DNA from: an uncultured Oscillospiraceae bacterium
GTDB taxonomy: Bacteria > Bacillota > Clostridia > Oscillospirales > Oscillospiraceae
Direction of reading: 5' to 3'
NCBI GenBank assembly: GCA_944385775.1
Contig: CALWYM010000043.1
Coordinates: 1 to 6,935, forward strand
DNA: 6,935 nt
Shown one piece after another: positions 1-5,947 of this stretch. Below the pieces are notes generated by a model. It saw nothing but the letters and a program-made list of their open reading frames with translations. It had not been told where the DNA came from and did not search any database. The translations under genes were made by a program, and so were the position numbers. Within the stretch, counting starts at the first letter, position 1; the number at the start of each line of letters is the position of its first letter.

Positions 1-1
1 T

Positions 2-997
2 CCTCCTGAGGTTTATCGTGAAAAGGGCTGGAAGTGCTGGACTGTCGGTGACGATATTGCTTGGATTCGTCCAGGTCCGGACGGCAGGCTTTGGGCTGTT
101 AACCCCGAGAACGGCTTCTTTGGCGTTGCTCCCGGAACCAGCATGAAGTCTAACCCCAATGCTATGCTTACCACAAAGAAGAACACCATCTTTACTAACG
201 TCGTTTTGAAGAAGGACGGCACCGTTTGGTGGGAAGGTATGGACAAGAATCCTCCAACAGGCGCAGAGAACTGGAAGGGCGAGCCTTGGGATCCAACCGA
301 CGGCTCCAAGGGTGCACACCCCAACTCCCGTTTTACTGCTCCCGCAGTAAACTGCCCCTGCCTGTCTCCTGAGTTTAACAATCCTCAGGGTGTTCCGATT
401 TCTGCTATTCTCTTTGGTGGACGTCGTCCGAAGAACATTCCTCTGGTTTATCAGGCAAGAGACTGGAACCACGGCGTGTTTATCGGCGCAACTGTCGCGT
501 CTGAGACAACTGCTGCCGCTACCGGTGCTGTGGGCGTAATCCGTCGTGATCCTATGAGCATGCGTCCGTTTATCGGCTACCATGTATGCGATTACTGGCA
601 GCACTGGATTGACATGGGCAGAAACGAGAAGGTTACAAAGCTTCCTAAGATCTTCCACGTCAACTGGTTCAGAACTGACGATGAGGGTAACTTCATGTGG
701 CCCGGCTTCGGCGAGAATATGCGTGTTGTCGAGTGGATTATTAAGCGCTGCTTCGATGAGGTTGACGCCGTTGAGACTCCTATCGGCTATATGCCCAAGC
801 CTGAGGACATTAACCTTGAGGGCATTGAGGATGAGGTTTCACCTGAAACCCTTAAGGAGCTTCTTACCGTTAATGTTGACGGTTGGAAGACTGAGGCTGA
901 GAGCATTGGTCAGTTCTTTGATGAGGTTGGAGATGGCAAGCTGCCTAAGGAGCTTAGCCAGGCACTTGAGACCCTCAAGAAAAATCTTGACGCTTAA
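2..997 (+). CDS. pckG: Phosphoenolpyruvate carboxykinase (GTP), C-terminal part; 5' end outside window
   Basis: This cytoplasmic enzyme (EC 4.1.1.32) interconverts oxaloacetate plus GTP with PEP plus CO2 plus GDP. In anaerobic Clostridia it often runs in the CO2-fixing direction. The frame is open from base 2 and gives 331 residues, about half of the roughly 600 usual for the family; the N-terminal half with the P-loop lies off the left edge. Visible family signatures are GDDIAW (fragment residues 16-21, the metal-binding kinase-2 Asp), NPENGFFGVAPGTS, KNTIFTN, HPNSRF, FGGRRP, an active-site lid segment (SETTAAATG), the MRPFIGY stretch, and NWFR followed by WPGFGEN, where the guanine base is bound in characterised GTP-type enzymes. 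Apart from the missing start, no catalytic-region defect is seen. The gene ends in tandem TAA TAA stops followed by two terminators. The first in-frame ATG (143) is internal and not the true start. The ATP-dependent PckA family is unrelated in these motifs, so the GTP assignment is firm. Confidence -1.
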   Translation, partial: PPEVYREKGWKCWTVGDDIAWIRPGPDGRLWAVNPENGFFGVAPGTSMKSNPNAMLTTKKNTIFTNVVLKKDGTVWWEGMDKNPPTGAENWKGEPWDPTDGSKGAHPNSRFTAPAVNCPCLSPEFNNPQGVPISAILFGGRRPKNIPLVYQARDWNHGVFIGATVASETTAAATGAVGVIRRDPMSMRPFIGYHVCDYWQHWIDMGRNEKVTKLPKIFHVNWFRTDDEGNFMWPGFGENMRVVEWIIKRCFDEVDAVETPIGYMPKPEDINLEGIEDEVSPETLKELLTVNVDGWKTEAESIGQFFDEVGDGKLPKELSQALETLKKNLDA

Positions 998-1020
998 TAA
1001 GCATATTTTGAAAAGACTGA

Positions 1021-1038
1021 TTCCGCTTCACAGCGGAG
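1021..1038 (+). other. Small GC-rich hairpin in the pckG 3' untranslated region
   Basis: TCCGCT (1022-1027) and AGCGGA (1032-1037) pair around a TCAC tetraloop, with an added T-G pair outside. No T-run follows, so it is not a terminator itself. It sits 8 nt before the first terminator stem and could shield the mRNA 3' end. This role is inferred. Confidence -1.
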
Positions 1039-1045
1039 ACCAATT

Positions 1046-1079
1046 AAAGAGGATACTTTTACAAGTATCCTCTTTTTTT
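1046..1079 (+). terminator. Intrinsic terminator 1 of pckG
   Basis: A perfect 13-bp stem (1046-1058 with 1063-1075) closes on a 4-nt TTAC loop and runs into a T-tract at 1073-1079. It lies about 50 nt after the pckG stop. This is a classical Rho-independent terminator. Confidence -1.
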
Positions 1080-1090
1080 ATCTCTAAATC

Positions 1091-1129
1091 AAAAAGAGCA
1101 TTGCCTGTATTCCGGCAATGCTCTTTTTT
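1091..1129 (+). terminator. Intrinsic terminator 2 (backup) downstream of pckG
   Basis: A perfect 15-bp stem (1091-1105 with 1114-1128) has an 8-nt loop and a T-tract at 1124-1129. The left arm starts with five A, so it could also stop transcription on the minus strand, although no minus-strand gene is seen to its right before sfsA. It begins 11 nt after the first terminator, making a double stop between pckG and the binding-protein genes. Confidence -1.
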
Positions 1130-1236
1130 CGATTGTTTTTGAAAAAAATTCAGCATATTATGAAGATAAGAATTAGATAAAATTCAATTACTTTCATTGA
1201 AGATATAAAAAATATACTTTAAAAGCGTATAAACAT

Positions 1237-1276
1237 AAAGTGATTTGAAGTAAATATTTTTATTTAAAGTCACAAA
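1237..1276 (+). promoter_or_regulatory. Imperfect dyad upstream of promoter 1, possible regulator site
   Basis: Two 15-nt arms (1240-1254 and 1259-1273) flank a TATT loop, with 12 Watson-Crick pairs, 2 G-T pairs and 1 mismatch. The ends read GTGA and TCAC. The flanking words AAAGTGATTTG (1237-1247) and TCACAAA (1270-1276) recur before the second paralogue at 3623-3633 and 3641-3647. In both places TCACAAA ends 36 nt before the -35 box. The regulator is unknown. The GTGA/TCAC ends recall Crp/Fnr half-sites, but the spacing (26 nt between the four-base ends) does not fit that family. Confidence -1.
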
Positions 1277-1312
1277 GAGGTAATGTAAATCTAAAAAATA
1301 GTAAAAAGTATA

Positions 1313-1341
1313 TTGACTTGTGTTGCAGTTTATGATATTAT
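1313..1341 (+). promoter_or_regulatory. Predicted sigma-70/SigA promoter of the first binding-protein gene
   Basis: A -35 box TTGACT (1313-1318) and a -10 box TATTAT (1336-1341) are separated by 17 nt; each differs from consensus by one base. Transcription would start near 1348, leaving a leader of about 170 nt before the ATG at 1520. The same TTGACT with the same 17-nt spacing occurs at the second paralogue, which supports the call. Confidence -1.
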
Positions 1342-1351
1342 CCTCTGCAAA

Positions 1352-1377
1352 TAAAGATTTAATTTAAAGCAACACAT
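1352..1377 (+). promoter_or_regulatory. Leader blocks shared with the second paralogue
   Basis: TAAAGATT (1352-1359) and ATTTAAAGC-NN-CACAT (1362-1377) occur in the same order in the second leader (3747-3754 and 3764-3779). They lie just downstream of the predicted transcription start, so they could be an operator or part of the leader RNA. The function is unknown. They are reported because they survive in otherwise diverged AT-rich DNA. Confidence -1.
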
Positions 1378-1504
1378 TATAAATGCAGTAAATTAAGAAA
1401 ATGCATTTCACAATTTAAAACAATGGCGATTTTGAAATTTTTAAATTATTGCACAGGTCATTTGTGTAATTTGTGTGGCAGGTGAAATAATAAATATTTT
1501 CCAA

Positions 1505-1511
1505 AAAGGAG
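1505..1511 (+). promoter_or_regulatory. Ribosome binding site deciding the start at 1520
   Basis: AAAGGAG (1505-1511) lies 8 nt before the ATG at 1520. An upstream in-frame GTG at 1475 would place this site inside the coding sequence and add 15 residues before the signal peptide, so it is rejected as the start. Confidence -1.
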
Positions 1512-1519
1512 AGAGGAAT

Positions 1520-3499
1520 ATGAAAAAGATAGTTGCGATTTTGCTTGTAGCAGTAATGCTTATGGCAATTTTGGCGTCCTGTTCCAACAGCGAGAACACG
1601 GAAAACGGTCAAAATTCAAATAGTTCTACTGAAACAGGCACAAATACGCCGGACACAGCGGAGGATGGCGGCGACGAAGCGGGAGAAAACGAGATTAAGG
1701 ATCTGGTGGTTTTCCGTACAGGTCACGATGTTGAAAACTTCCTGTCAATTCATACGGAAAATGCACAAGATGCGCTCTGCGGCGTTGGTATGGATAACTG
1801 GATAGGTGTTGACAATCACGGTAATGTTACATGCCTTCTCGCCGAGGACTATTCAGCCAATGAGGATAGCTCCGTCTGGACATTTACCCTCCGTGACGGC
1901 GTTAAGTGGGTTGACAAGGACCTCAATGAAAAGGCAGACCTTACCGTTACCGATTTCCTTGTGGGCGCAGAGTTTATCCTTAACTATCATAAAAACAGCG
2001 GCTATAACGCTTCAATGCTTATGACAAACGTTGAGGGAGCTCAGGAGTATTACGAGTACACAAGGGATCTAAGTGCTGAGGAGGCTTATGCCCTTACATA
2101 TGAGGACGCCTTTGCCGATATGGTTGGCATAAAGGCTGACACTGAGGCAAATACCGTTACTTATACCTGCGTTGCTCCAACTCCTTATTTCTGGAGCCTT
2201 GGTTATCACAAGAGCACAAGCCCACTGGCAGAGGGTCTTGTTGATGAAATAGGCGCAGAGAACATGATCTCCATTAACTGGGATGAGCTCTGGTACACCG
2301 GCGCTTACGTAATTACCGAGTTTATTGCCGGAAATACCTGTGTACTTACATCAAATACAAAGTACTGGAATTATGACAACGTAAAGCTTTTTGATACTGT
2401 CACGTCCAATCTTATTGAGTCAACCGATGTAGGTTATCAGCTCTATCTTAACGGTGAAATTGACTACATCACCCTGTCTCAGGCCAATGTAGTCAACATT
2501 TTAGGCGACGAATCCGGAGAATTTTACGATAACGTAGTTAAAGTAGCGGGCAATTCCATATCTACTTATGTAATGCATTTTAACTATCAGAAGATTGATT
2601 CTGAGACTGGCGAGCTTGATACCAACTGGAATACAGCCATTGCAAACGAAAATTTCCGTATGGCAATGTATTGGGGGCTTGACCTGGAGGGTTACTTTGC
2701 GTATACCGATTCTGTAACTCCTTTCTCCGTTGCAGGATACACCATGACACAGACGAACTTTGTTAATGTTGAGGGTATGGACTATCAGGATTATGTAGTT
2801 GAACTTCTCGGTCTTGAAAAGAGTTCGGAGAGCTATTCACGTTATAATCCCGAGCTTGCTCAGGAGTACCTCGACAAGGCTGTTGAGGAGCTTACCGCAG
2901 CAGGCGTAACCTTCCCGATAAAGATTACAAACTACATTAAGGCAGGCAACCAGAGTGCTCTTGACCAGGCAGTTTTGCTTAAGGACGCTTTCGATAACTT
3001 CTTTGGAGAGTATGTTCAGTTTGAAAACGGAACCTATGTATCGAGCCTTACAAAGGAAGTTATTAGCCTCGGTCACCACAACTATGTAATTTCTTCCTGG
3101 AGCGCTGATTACAGCGATCCGTCAAACTGCATAGAGCAGTGCTCGCTTACCGCTCCGTCAAATGTATATCTTGAGTATTCATTTGCCAATAAGCTTACTG
3201 AGGGTCCGGTGTATGACCTTTATCAGGAGTTTACAGACCTGTGCATGACAGCGAGAAATATAAATAACGATTTGAACGAGCGTTATAAGGCTTATGCTGA
3301 GGCTGAGGCGTTTATGATTGAGCACAATCTGGCAATGCCGCTTTACAGCAGAGCAAGCTGGCAGCTTACTAAAATCAACGACTACTCCAAGGCAATAAAG
3401 GGTCAGAGCTATCAGAACTGGGAGACCAATTCTGAGGGCTACACCCAGGCTGATTATGAAGCATTTGCCGCAGAAAAGGCAGAGGCTATGGGCGATTAA
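1520..3499 (+). CDS. Peptide/oligopeptide ABC transporter substrate-binding lipoprotein, copy 1
   Basis: A 659-residue extracytoplasmic solute-binding protein of family 5 (OppA/DppA/MppA type), predicted to be lipid-anchored outside the membrane and to deliver peptides to an ABC permease. The start is the ATG behind the strong ribosome binding site. Residues 1-20 form a lipoprotein signal peptide with lipobox LASC, acylated Cys21. A flexible Asn/Ser/Thr/Glu/Gly-rich linker follows to about residue 57. Family-typical features are the WTFTLRDGVKWVD segment, the TGAYVITEFIAG-type segment before NTKYWN, and the C-terminal ERYKAYAEAEAF...MPLY segment. It is longer than classical OppA (about 540 residues), as is common in Clostridia. 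No permease or ATPase gene is nearby, and its own promoter and terminator suggest a monocistronic unit. It is a close paralogue of the next gene. The ligand cannot be read from sequence; peptide is the family default, and nickel or sugar binding is less likely but not excluded. Confidence -1.
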   Translation: MKKIVAILLVAVMLMAILASCSNSENTENGQNSNSSTETGTNTPDTAEDGGDEAGENEIKDLVVFRTGHDVENFLSIHTENAQDALCGVGMDNWIGVDNHGNVTCLLAEDYSANEDSSVWTFTLRDGVKWVDKDLNEKADLTVTDFLVGAEFILNYHKNSGYNASMLMTNVEGAQEYYEYTRDLSAEEAYALTYEDAFADMVGIKADTEANTVTYTCVAPTPYFWSLGYHKSTSPLAEGLVDEIGAENMISINWDELWYTGAYVITEFIAGNTCVLTSNTKYWNYDNVKLFDTVTSNLIESTDVGYQLYLNGEIDYITLSQANVVNILGDESGEFYDNVVKVAGNSISTYVMHFNYQKIDSETGELDTNWNTAIANENFRMAMYWGLDLEGYFAYTDSVTPFSVAGYTMTQTNFVNVEGMDYQDYVVELLGLEKSSESYSRYNPELAQEYLDKAVEELTAAGVTFPIKITNYIKAGNQSALDQAVLLKDAFDNFFGEYVQFENGTYVSSLTKEVISLGHHNYVISSWSADYSDPSNCIEQCSLTAPSNVYLEYSFANKLTEGPVYDLYQEFTDLCMTARNINNDLNERYKAYAEAEAFMIEHNLAMPLYSRASWQLTKINDYSKAIKGQSYQNWETNSEGYTQADYEAFAAEKAEAMGD

Positions 3500-3520
3500 G
3501 TAGTTAAACATAATACTTGA

Positions 3521-3557
3521 ATCCAGACAGCACAATAAGTGTTGTCTGGATTTTTTT
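3521..3557 (+). terminator. Intrinsic terminator of binding-protein copy 1
   Basis: A 13-bp stem (3521-3533 with 3539-3551, one G-T pair) closes on a 5-nt AATAA loop and is followed by seven T (3551-3557). It starts about 20 nt after the stop and separates the two paralogues into different transcripts. Confidence -1.
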
Positions 3558-3622
3558 ATCCTGCATGAGAGCTTTTTGAAGCTGGTAATATTTATTCAAG
3601 CTAATTTACGCTGTTAAATTGA

Positions 3623-3647
3623 AAAGTGATTTGTATAAACTCACAAA
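3623..3647 (+). promoter_or_regulatory. GTGA...TCAC dyad upstream of promoter 2
   Basis: AAAGTGATTTG (3623-3633) and TCACAAA (3641-3647) match the words at 1237-1247 and 1270-1276. Here the arms pair as 3626-3632 with 3638-3644 (six pairs, one mismatch) around a 5-nt loop. The GTGA-to-TCAC gap is 11 nt against 26 nt upstream of copy 1. The distance from TCACAAA to the -35 box is identical (36 nt) in the two copies. Confidence -1.
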
Positions 3648-3683
3648 ATTGACTGTGGTACTTTGAAAAACCATTAAAAATTC

Positions 3684-3712
3684 TTGACTTTTTCTATTGT
3701 AAGTGGTAGTCT
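3684..3712 (+). promoter_or_regulatory. Predicted sigma-70/SigA promoter of the second binding-protein gene
   Basis: A -35 box TTGACT (3684-3689) and a -10 box TAGTCT (3707-3712) have a 17-nt spacer. The -10 box is poor (three of six consensus bases), so alone this would be weak evidence. The identical -35, spacer length and upstream element at promoter 1 raise confidence. Transcription would start near 3719, leaving a leader of about 200 nt. Confidence -1.
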
Positions 3713-3746
3713 CTAAAAAAGTAAATACATAAATATTTTTGTATAT

Positions 3747-3779
3747 TAAAGATTATAGCATTGATTTAAAGCTTCACAT
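3747..3779 (+). promoter_or_regulatory. Leader blocks shared with the first paralogue
   Basis: TAAAGATT (3747-3754) and ATTTAAAGC-NN-CACAT (3764-3779) repeat the blocks at 1352-1359 and 1362-1377. They lie farther from the promoter than in copy 1 (51 against 20 nt from the -10 box to the second block), so insertions or deletions have occurred between conserved words. Confidence -1.
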
Positions 3780-3903
3780 CGACAAAGAAATTGAAATTTT
3801 TCTTAATGCGAATTTAATGTTTAGTGGGATTGTATATTTTTATGTCTATTATATACGCTGTTTAGATATAGACGGCTGTGTAAGGTAATAGAGAAAGAAT
3901 TGA

Positions 3904-3910
3904 AAAGGAG
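3904..3910 (+). promoter_or_regulatory. Ribosome binding site deciding the start at 3918
   Basis: AAAGGAG (3904-3910) lies 7 nt before the ATG at 3918. An in-frame TTG at 3900 would put this site inside the gene, so it is rejected as the start. Confidence -1.
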
Positions 3911-3917
3911 AGATAAT

Positions 3918-5867
3918 ATGAAAAAGACCGTTGCACTTCTGCTTGCAGTTGTAATGCTTGTCGCAGTTCTTTCTTCGTGCTCCGATAACGGCACTGAAAC
4001 GAAAGAACCGTCCACCGGCACTGACGGCGAGACAGGAGAAAACACTCAGACCGGCGAAAACGCTATTTCTGACTTGATTGTTTATCGTACAAGCCACGAT
4101 GTTGAGAATTTCCTGCCGGTACATACCGAGAATGCCGCTGACGGCATTGCCTCTATTGGTATGGACAACTGGATTGGCGTTGACAATCACGGTAATGTAA
4201 CCTATCTTCTTGCTGAGGATTACTCTACAAATGAGGATAGCTCTGTATGGACCTTTACACTCCGTGACGGAGTCAAGTGGGTTGATAAGGACCTTAATGA
4301 GAAGGCGGACCTTACTGTAACAGACTTCCTTGTAGGTGCTGAGTTCATTCTTAACTACCATAAGAATGGTGGCTACAATGCCTCAATGCTTACTACAAAT
4401 GTAAAGGGTGCTCAGGAGTATTATGATTATACTAAGGGTCTTACAGCTGAGGAGGCATATGCTCTTACCTATGAGGATGACTTTGCCGATATGGTTGGTA
4501 TAACTGCTGACACCGAGGCAAACACCGTTACATATACCTGCTCTGCTCCTACTCCTTATTTCTGGAGCCTTGGCTATCATAAGTGCACAAGCCCTCTGTC
4601 ACCTGACCTTATAAGTGAGGTTGGCGTTGAGAATATGGCAGCTATCAGATGGGATCAGCTCTGGTATTCCGGTGCATATGTAATCACTGACTTTATTGCC
4701 GGTAACCAGATCGTTCTTTCAAAGAACACCAAGTACTGGAACTATGATAACGTTACTTTGTTTGATACCATTACTTCCAGAATGATTGAGTCCACCGACG
4801 TTGGATTCCAGCTCTACCTCAACGGAGAGATTGACTATATTGTTCTCAGCCAGTCCAATGTTGTAAATATCCTTAATGACCCGTCCAATGAGTTTAACGA
4901 CAATGTTGTTAAGGCTCATGCAACTACAGCTACCTTTGTAATGCATTTCAATTATCAGAAGGTCGATCCCGAGACCGGCGAGCTTGATACTAACTGGAAT
5001 AAGGTCATTGCTAACGAGAATTTCCGTATGGCTCTTTACTGGGGTCTTGATCTTGAGGGCTACTTCAGCTACAAGGATCCTGTATCGCCTTTCTCCGTTG
5101 CTGGATATACCATGACACAGAACAGCTTTGTAAATGTTGACGGTATGGATTATCAGGACTATGTTATTAGCCTCCTCGGACTTGAGAAGAGCAATGACAA
5201 GTACAGCCGTTATGACCCGGAGCTTGCTCAGGAGTACATGGATAAGGCTGTTGAGGAGCTTACCGCAGATGGCGTAACCTTCCCGATAAAGATTACAAAC
5301 TACATTAAGGCAGGTAACCAGGGCTCTCTTGACCAGGCTATTCTCCTTAAGACAGCTTTTGATAATGCGTTCGGCGAGTACATCACTTTTGAAAACGGAA
5401 CTTATGTATCAAGCCTTACAAAGGAAATTATTAGCCCCTGCTATCACAACTTTGTAATTTCTTCCTGGACTGCTGACTACAGCGATCCTTCCAACACCAT
5501 TGAGCAGTGCTCCATGACTATAGAGTCCAACGCCTATCTGGAGTATTCACAGGCGCTCAAGCTCACTGAGGGTCCGGCTTATGACCTGTTTGTAGAGTTC
5601 ACTGAGCTTTGCAACACCGCAAGAAACATTAATGACGACCTTAACGAGCGTTATAAGGTCTACGCTGAGGCAGAGGCATTTATGATTAGCCACAACCTTG
5701 CTATGCCTATGTATGTAAATGCAAACTGGGAGCTCACCAACATTAATGACTTCTCCAAGAGCCTTAAGGGTCAGAGCTATCAGAACTGGGAGACCAACTC
5801 TGAGGGCTATACTACCGAGGATTACGAGGCATTTGAGGAGAGCTGGAGCCAGAACGCTCAGAGCTGA
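3918..5867 (+). CDS. Peptide/oligopeptide ABC transporter substrate-binding lipoprotein, copy 2
   Basis: A 649-residue family 5 solute-binding lipoprotein (OppA/DppA type) and close paralogue of the preceding gene. Its signal peptide ends in lipobox LSSC with acylated Cys21, followed by a Thr/Glu/Gly-rich linker about nine residues shorter than in copy 1. One further residue is missing in the segment after NVVK, and the rest aligns without gaps. Residues 82-158 match copy 1 residues 91-167 with only three substitutions, although 35 codons there differ synonymously, which points to an old duplication under strong purifying selection. Differences cluster at residues 507-510 (PCYH against LGHH), in the segment before LWY, and at MPMYVNANWEL against MPLYSRASWQL; these may tune the ligand, which is inference. 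It is expected on the outer face of the membrane, feeding a permease encoded elsewhere. It has its own promoter and ends 38 nt before a bidirectional terminator. Confidence -1.
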   Translation: MKKTVALLLAVVMLVAVLSSCSDNGTETKEPSTGTDGETGENTQTGENAISDLIVYRTSHDVENFLPVHTENAADGIASIGMDNWIGVDNHGNVTYLLAEDYSTNEDSSVWTFTLRDGVKWVDKDLNEKADLTVTDFLVGAEFILNYHKNGGYNASMLTTNVKGAQEYYDYTKGLTAEEAYALTYEDDFADMVGITADTEANTVTYTCSAPTPYFWSLGYHKCTSPLSPDLISEVGVENMAAIRWDQLWYSGAYVITDFIAGNQIVLSKNTKYWNYDNVTLFDTITSRMIESTDVGFQLYLNGEIDYIVLSQSNVVNILNDPSNEFNDNVVKAHATTATFVMHFNYQKVDPETGELDTNWNKVIANENFRMALYWGLDLEGYFSYKDPVSPFSVAGYTMTQNSFVNVDGMDYQDYVISLLGLEKSNDKYSRYDPELAQEYMDKAVEELTADGVTFPIKITNYIKAGNQGSLDQAILLKTAFDNAFGEYITFENGTYVSSLTKEIISPCYHNFVISSWTADYSDPSNTIEQCSMTIESNAYLEYSQALKLTEGPAYDLFVEFTELCNTARNINDDLNERYKVYAEAEAFMISHNLAMPMYVNANWELTNINDFSKSLKGQSYQNWETNSEGYTTEDYEAFEESWSQNAQS

Positions 5868-5905
5868 TTTAAGTATAAATCAGATTTGCTCTACCGATAA
5901 GTGAC

Positions 5906-5942
5906 AAAAACCCGGAGGATATACAAATCCTCCGGGTTTTTT
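5906..5942. terminator. Bidirectional terminator between copy 2 and sfsA
   Basis: A perfect 15-bp stem (5906-5920 with 5927-5941) with a 6-nt loop is flanked by A5 on the left and T6 (5937-5942) on the right. It can end the plus-strand binding-protein transcript and the minus-strand sfsA transcript, whose stop lies at 5948-5950. This sharing is typical of compact convergent genes. Confidence -1.
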
Positions 5943-5947
5943 GTTGT

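Larger units (their letters stand above)
1130..1519 (+). other. AT-rich intergenic region upstream of the first binding-protein gene
   Basis: This stretch of 390 bases holds no convincing protein gene. It contains an imperfect dyad (1240-1273), a promoter (1313-1341), a leader of about 170 nt with blocks shared with the downstream paralogue's leader, and a ribosome binding site. Within the leader, an inverted repeat AAATGCA/TGCATTT (1381-1387 and 1402-1408) and a 7-bp hairpin with a 7-nt loop (1449-1469) can be drawn, both weak. A direct repeat ATTTGTGT occurs at 1460-1467 and 1469-1476. No known riboswitch class was recognised. Confidence -1.
3558..3917 (+). other. AT-rich intergenic region upstream of the second binding-protein gene
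   Basis: These 360 bases have no convincing gene. Their design matches the region at 1130-1519: a GTGA...TCAC dyad (3626-3644), a promoter (3684-3712), a leader of about 200 nt with shared blocks, and a ribosome binding site. Near the 3' end a weak hairpin can be drawn from GTCTAT (3844-3849) and ATAGAC (3868-3873). No T-run follows it, so it is not an attenuator terminator. TTGAAATTTTT at 3791-3801 also occurs in the first leader at 1432-1442, but it is low in complexity. Confidence -1.
1237..5867 (+). repeat. Two-unit tandem duplication: control region plus binding-protein gene
   Basis: Unit 1 spans about 1237-3499 and unit 2 about 3623-5867. Both have, in the same order, AAAGTGATTTG, TCACAAA, TTGACT exactly 36 nt later, TAAAGATT, ATTTAAAGC-NN-CACAT, AAAGGAGAG and the lipoprotein gene. 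The duplication therefore included the promoter. Synonymous divergence is heavy in most of the gene, so it is not recent. Confidence -1.

Noticed and set aside
582..1142. Open frame of 186 codons on the plus strand
   Set aside because: It overlaps pckG in another frame, has a Ser/Leu/Arg-rich composition typical of a shadow frame, and runs through both pckG terminators.
1348..1519. Riboswitch or T-box in the long leaders
   Set aside because: No recognisable conserved core, no terminator/antiterminator pair and no T-run after the weak hairpins in either leader.
1415..1612. Minus-strand frame across the copy 1 leader
   Set aside because: It overlaps the ribosome binding site and signal peptide of copy 1 antisense, and the product is not protein-like.
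3179..3535. Minus-strand frame of 118 codons across the end of copy 1
   Set aside because: It is antisense to conserved binding-protein codons and to the terminator; its hydrophobic look follows from the complement of acidic codons.
3626..3644. Crp/Fnr-type operator
   Set aside because: GTGA and TCAC are 11 nt apart here and 26 nt apart upstream of copy 1, not the 6 nt typical of that family.
3830..3855. Second promoter for copy 2 built on TTGTAT and TATTAT/TATATA
   Set aside because: Spacing is only 11-14 nt, too short for a sigma-70 promoter; the AT-rich sequence gives chance matches.
3849..4361. Open frame of 170 codons on the minus strand over the start of copy 2
   Set aside because: It is antisense to a well-supported lipoprotein gene and its promoter leader, has no recognisable domain, and fits a shadow of biased codons.
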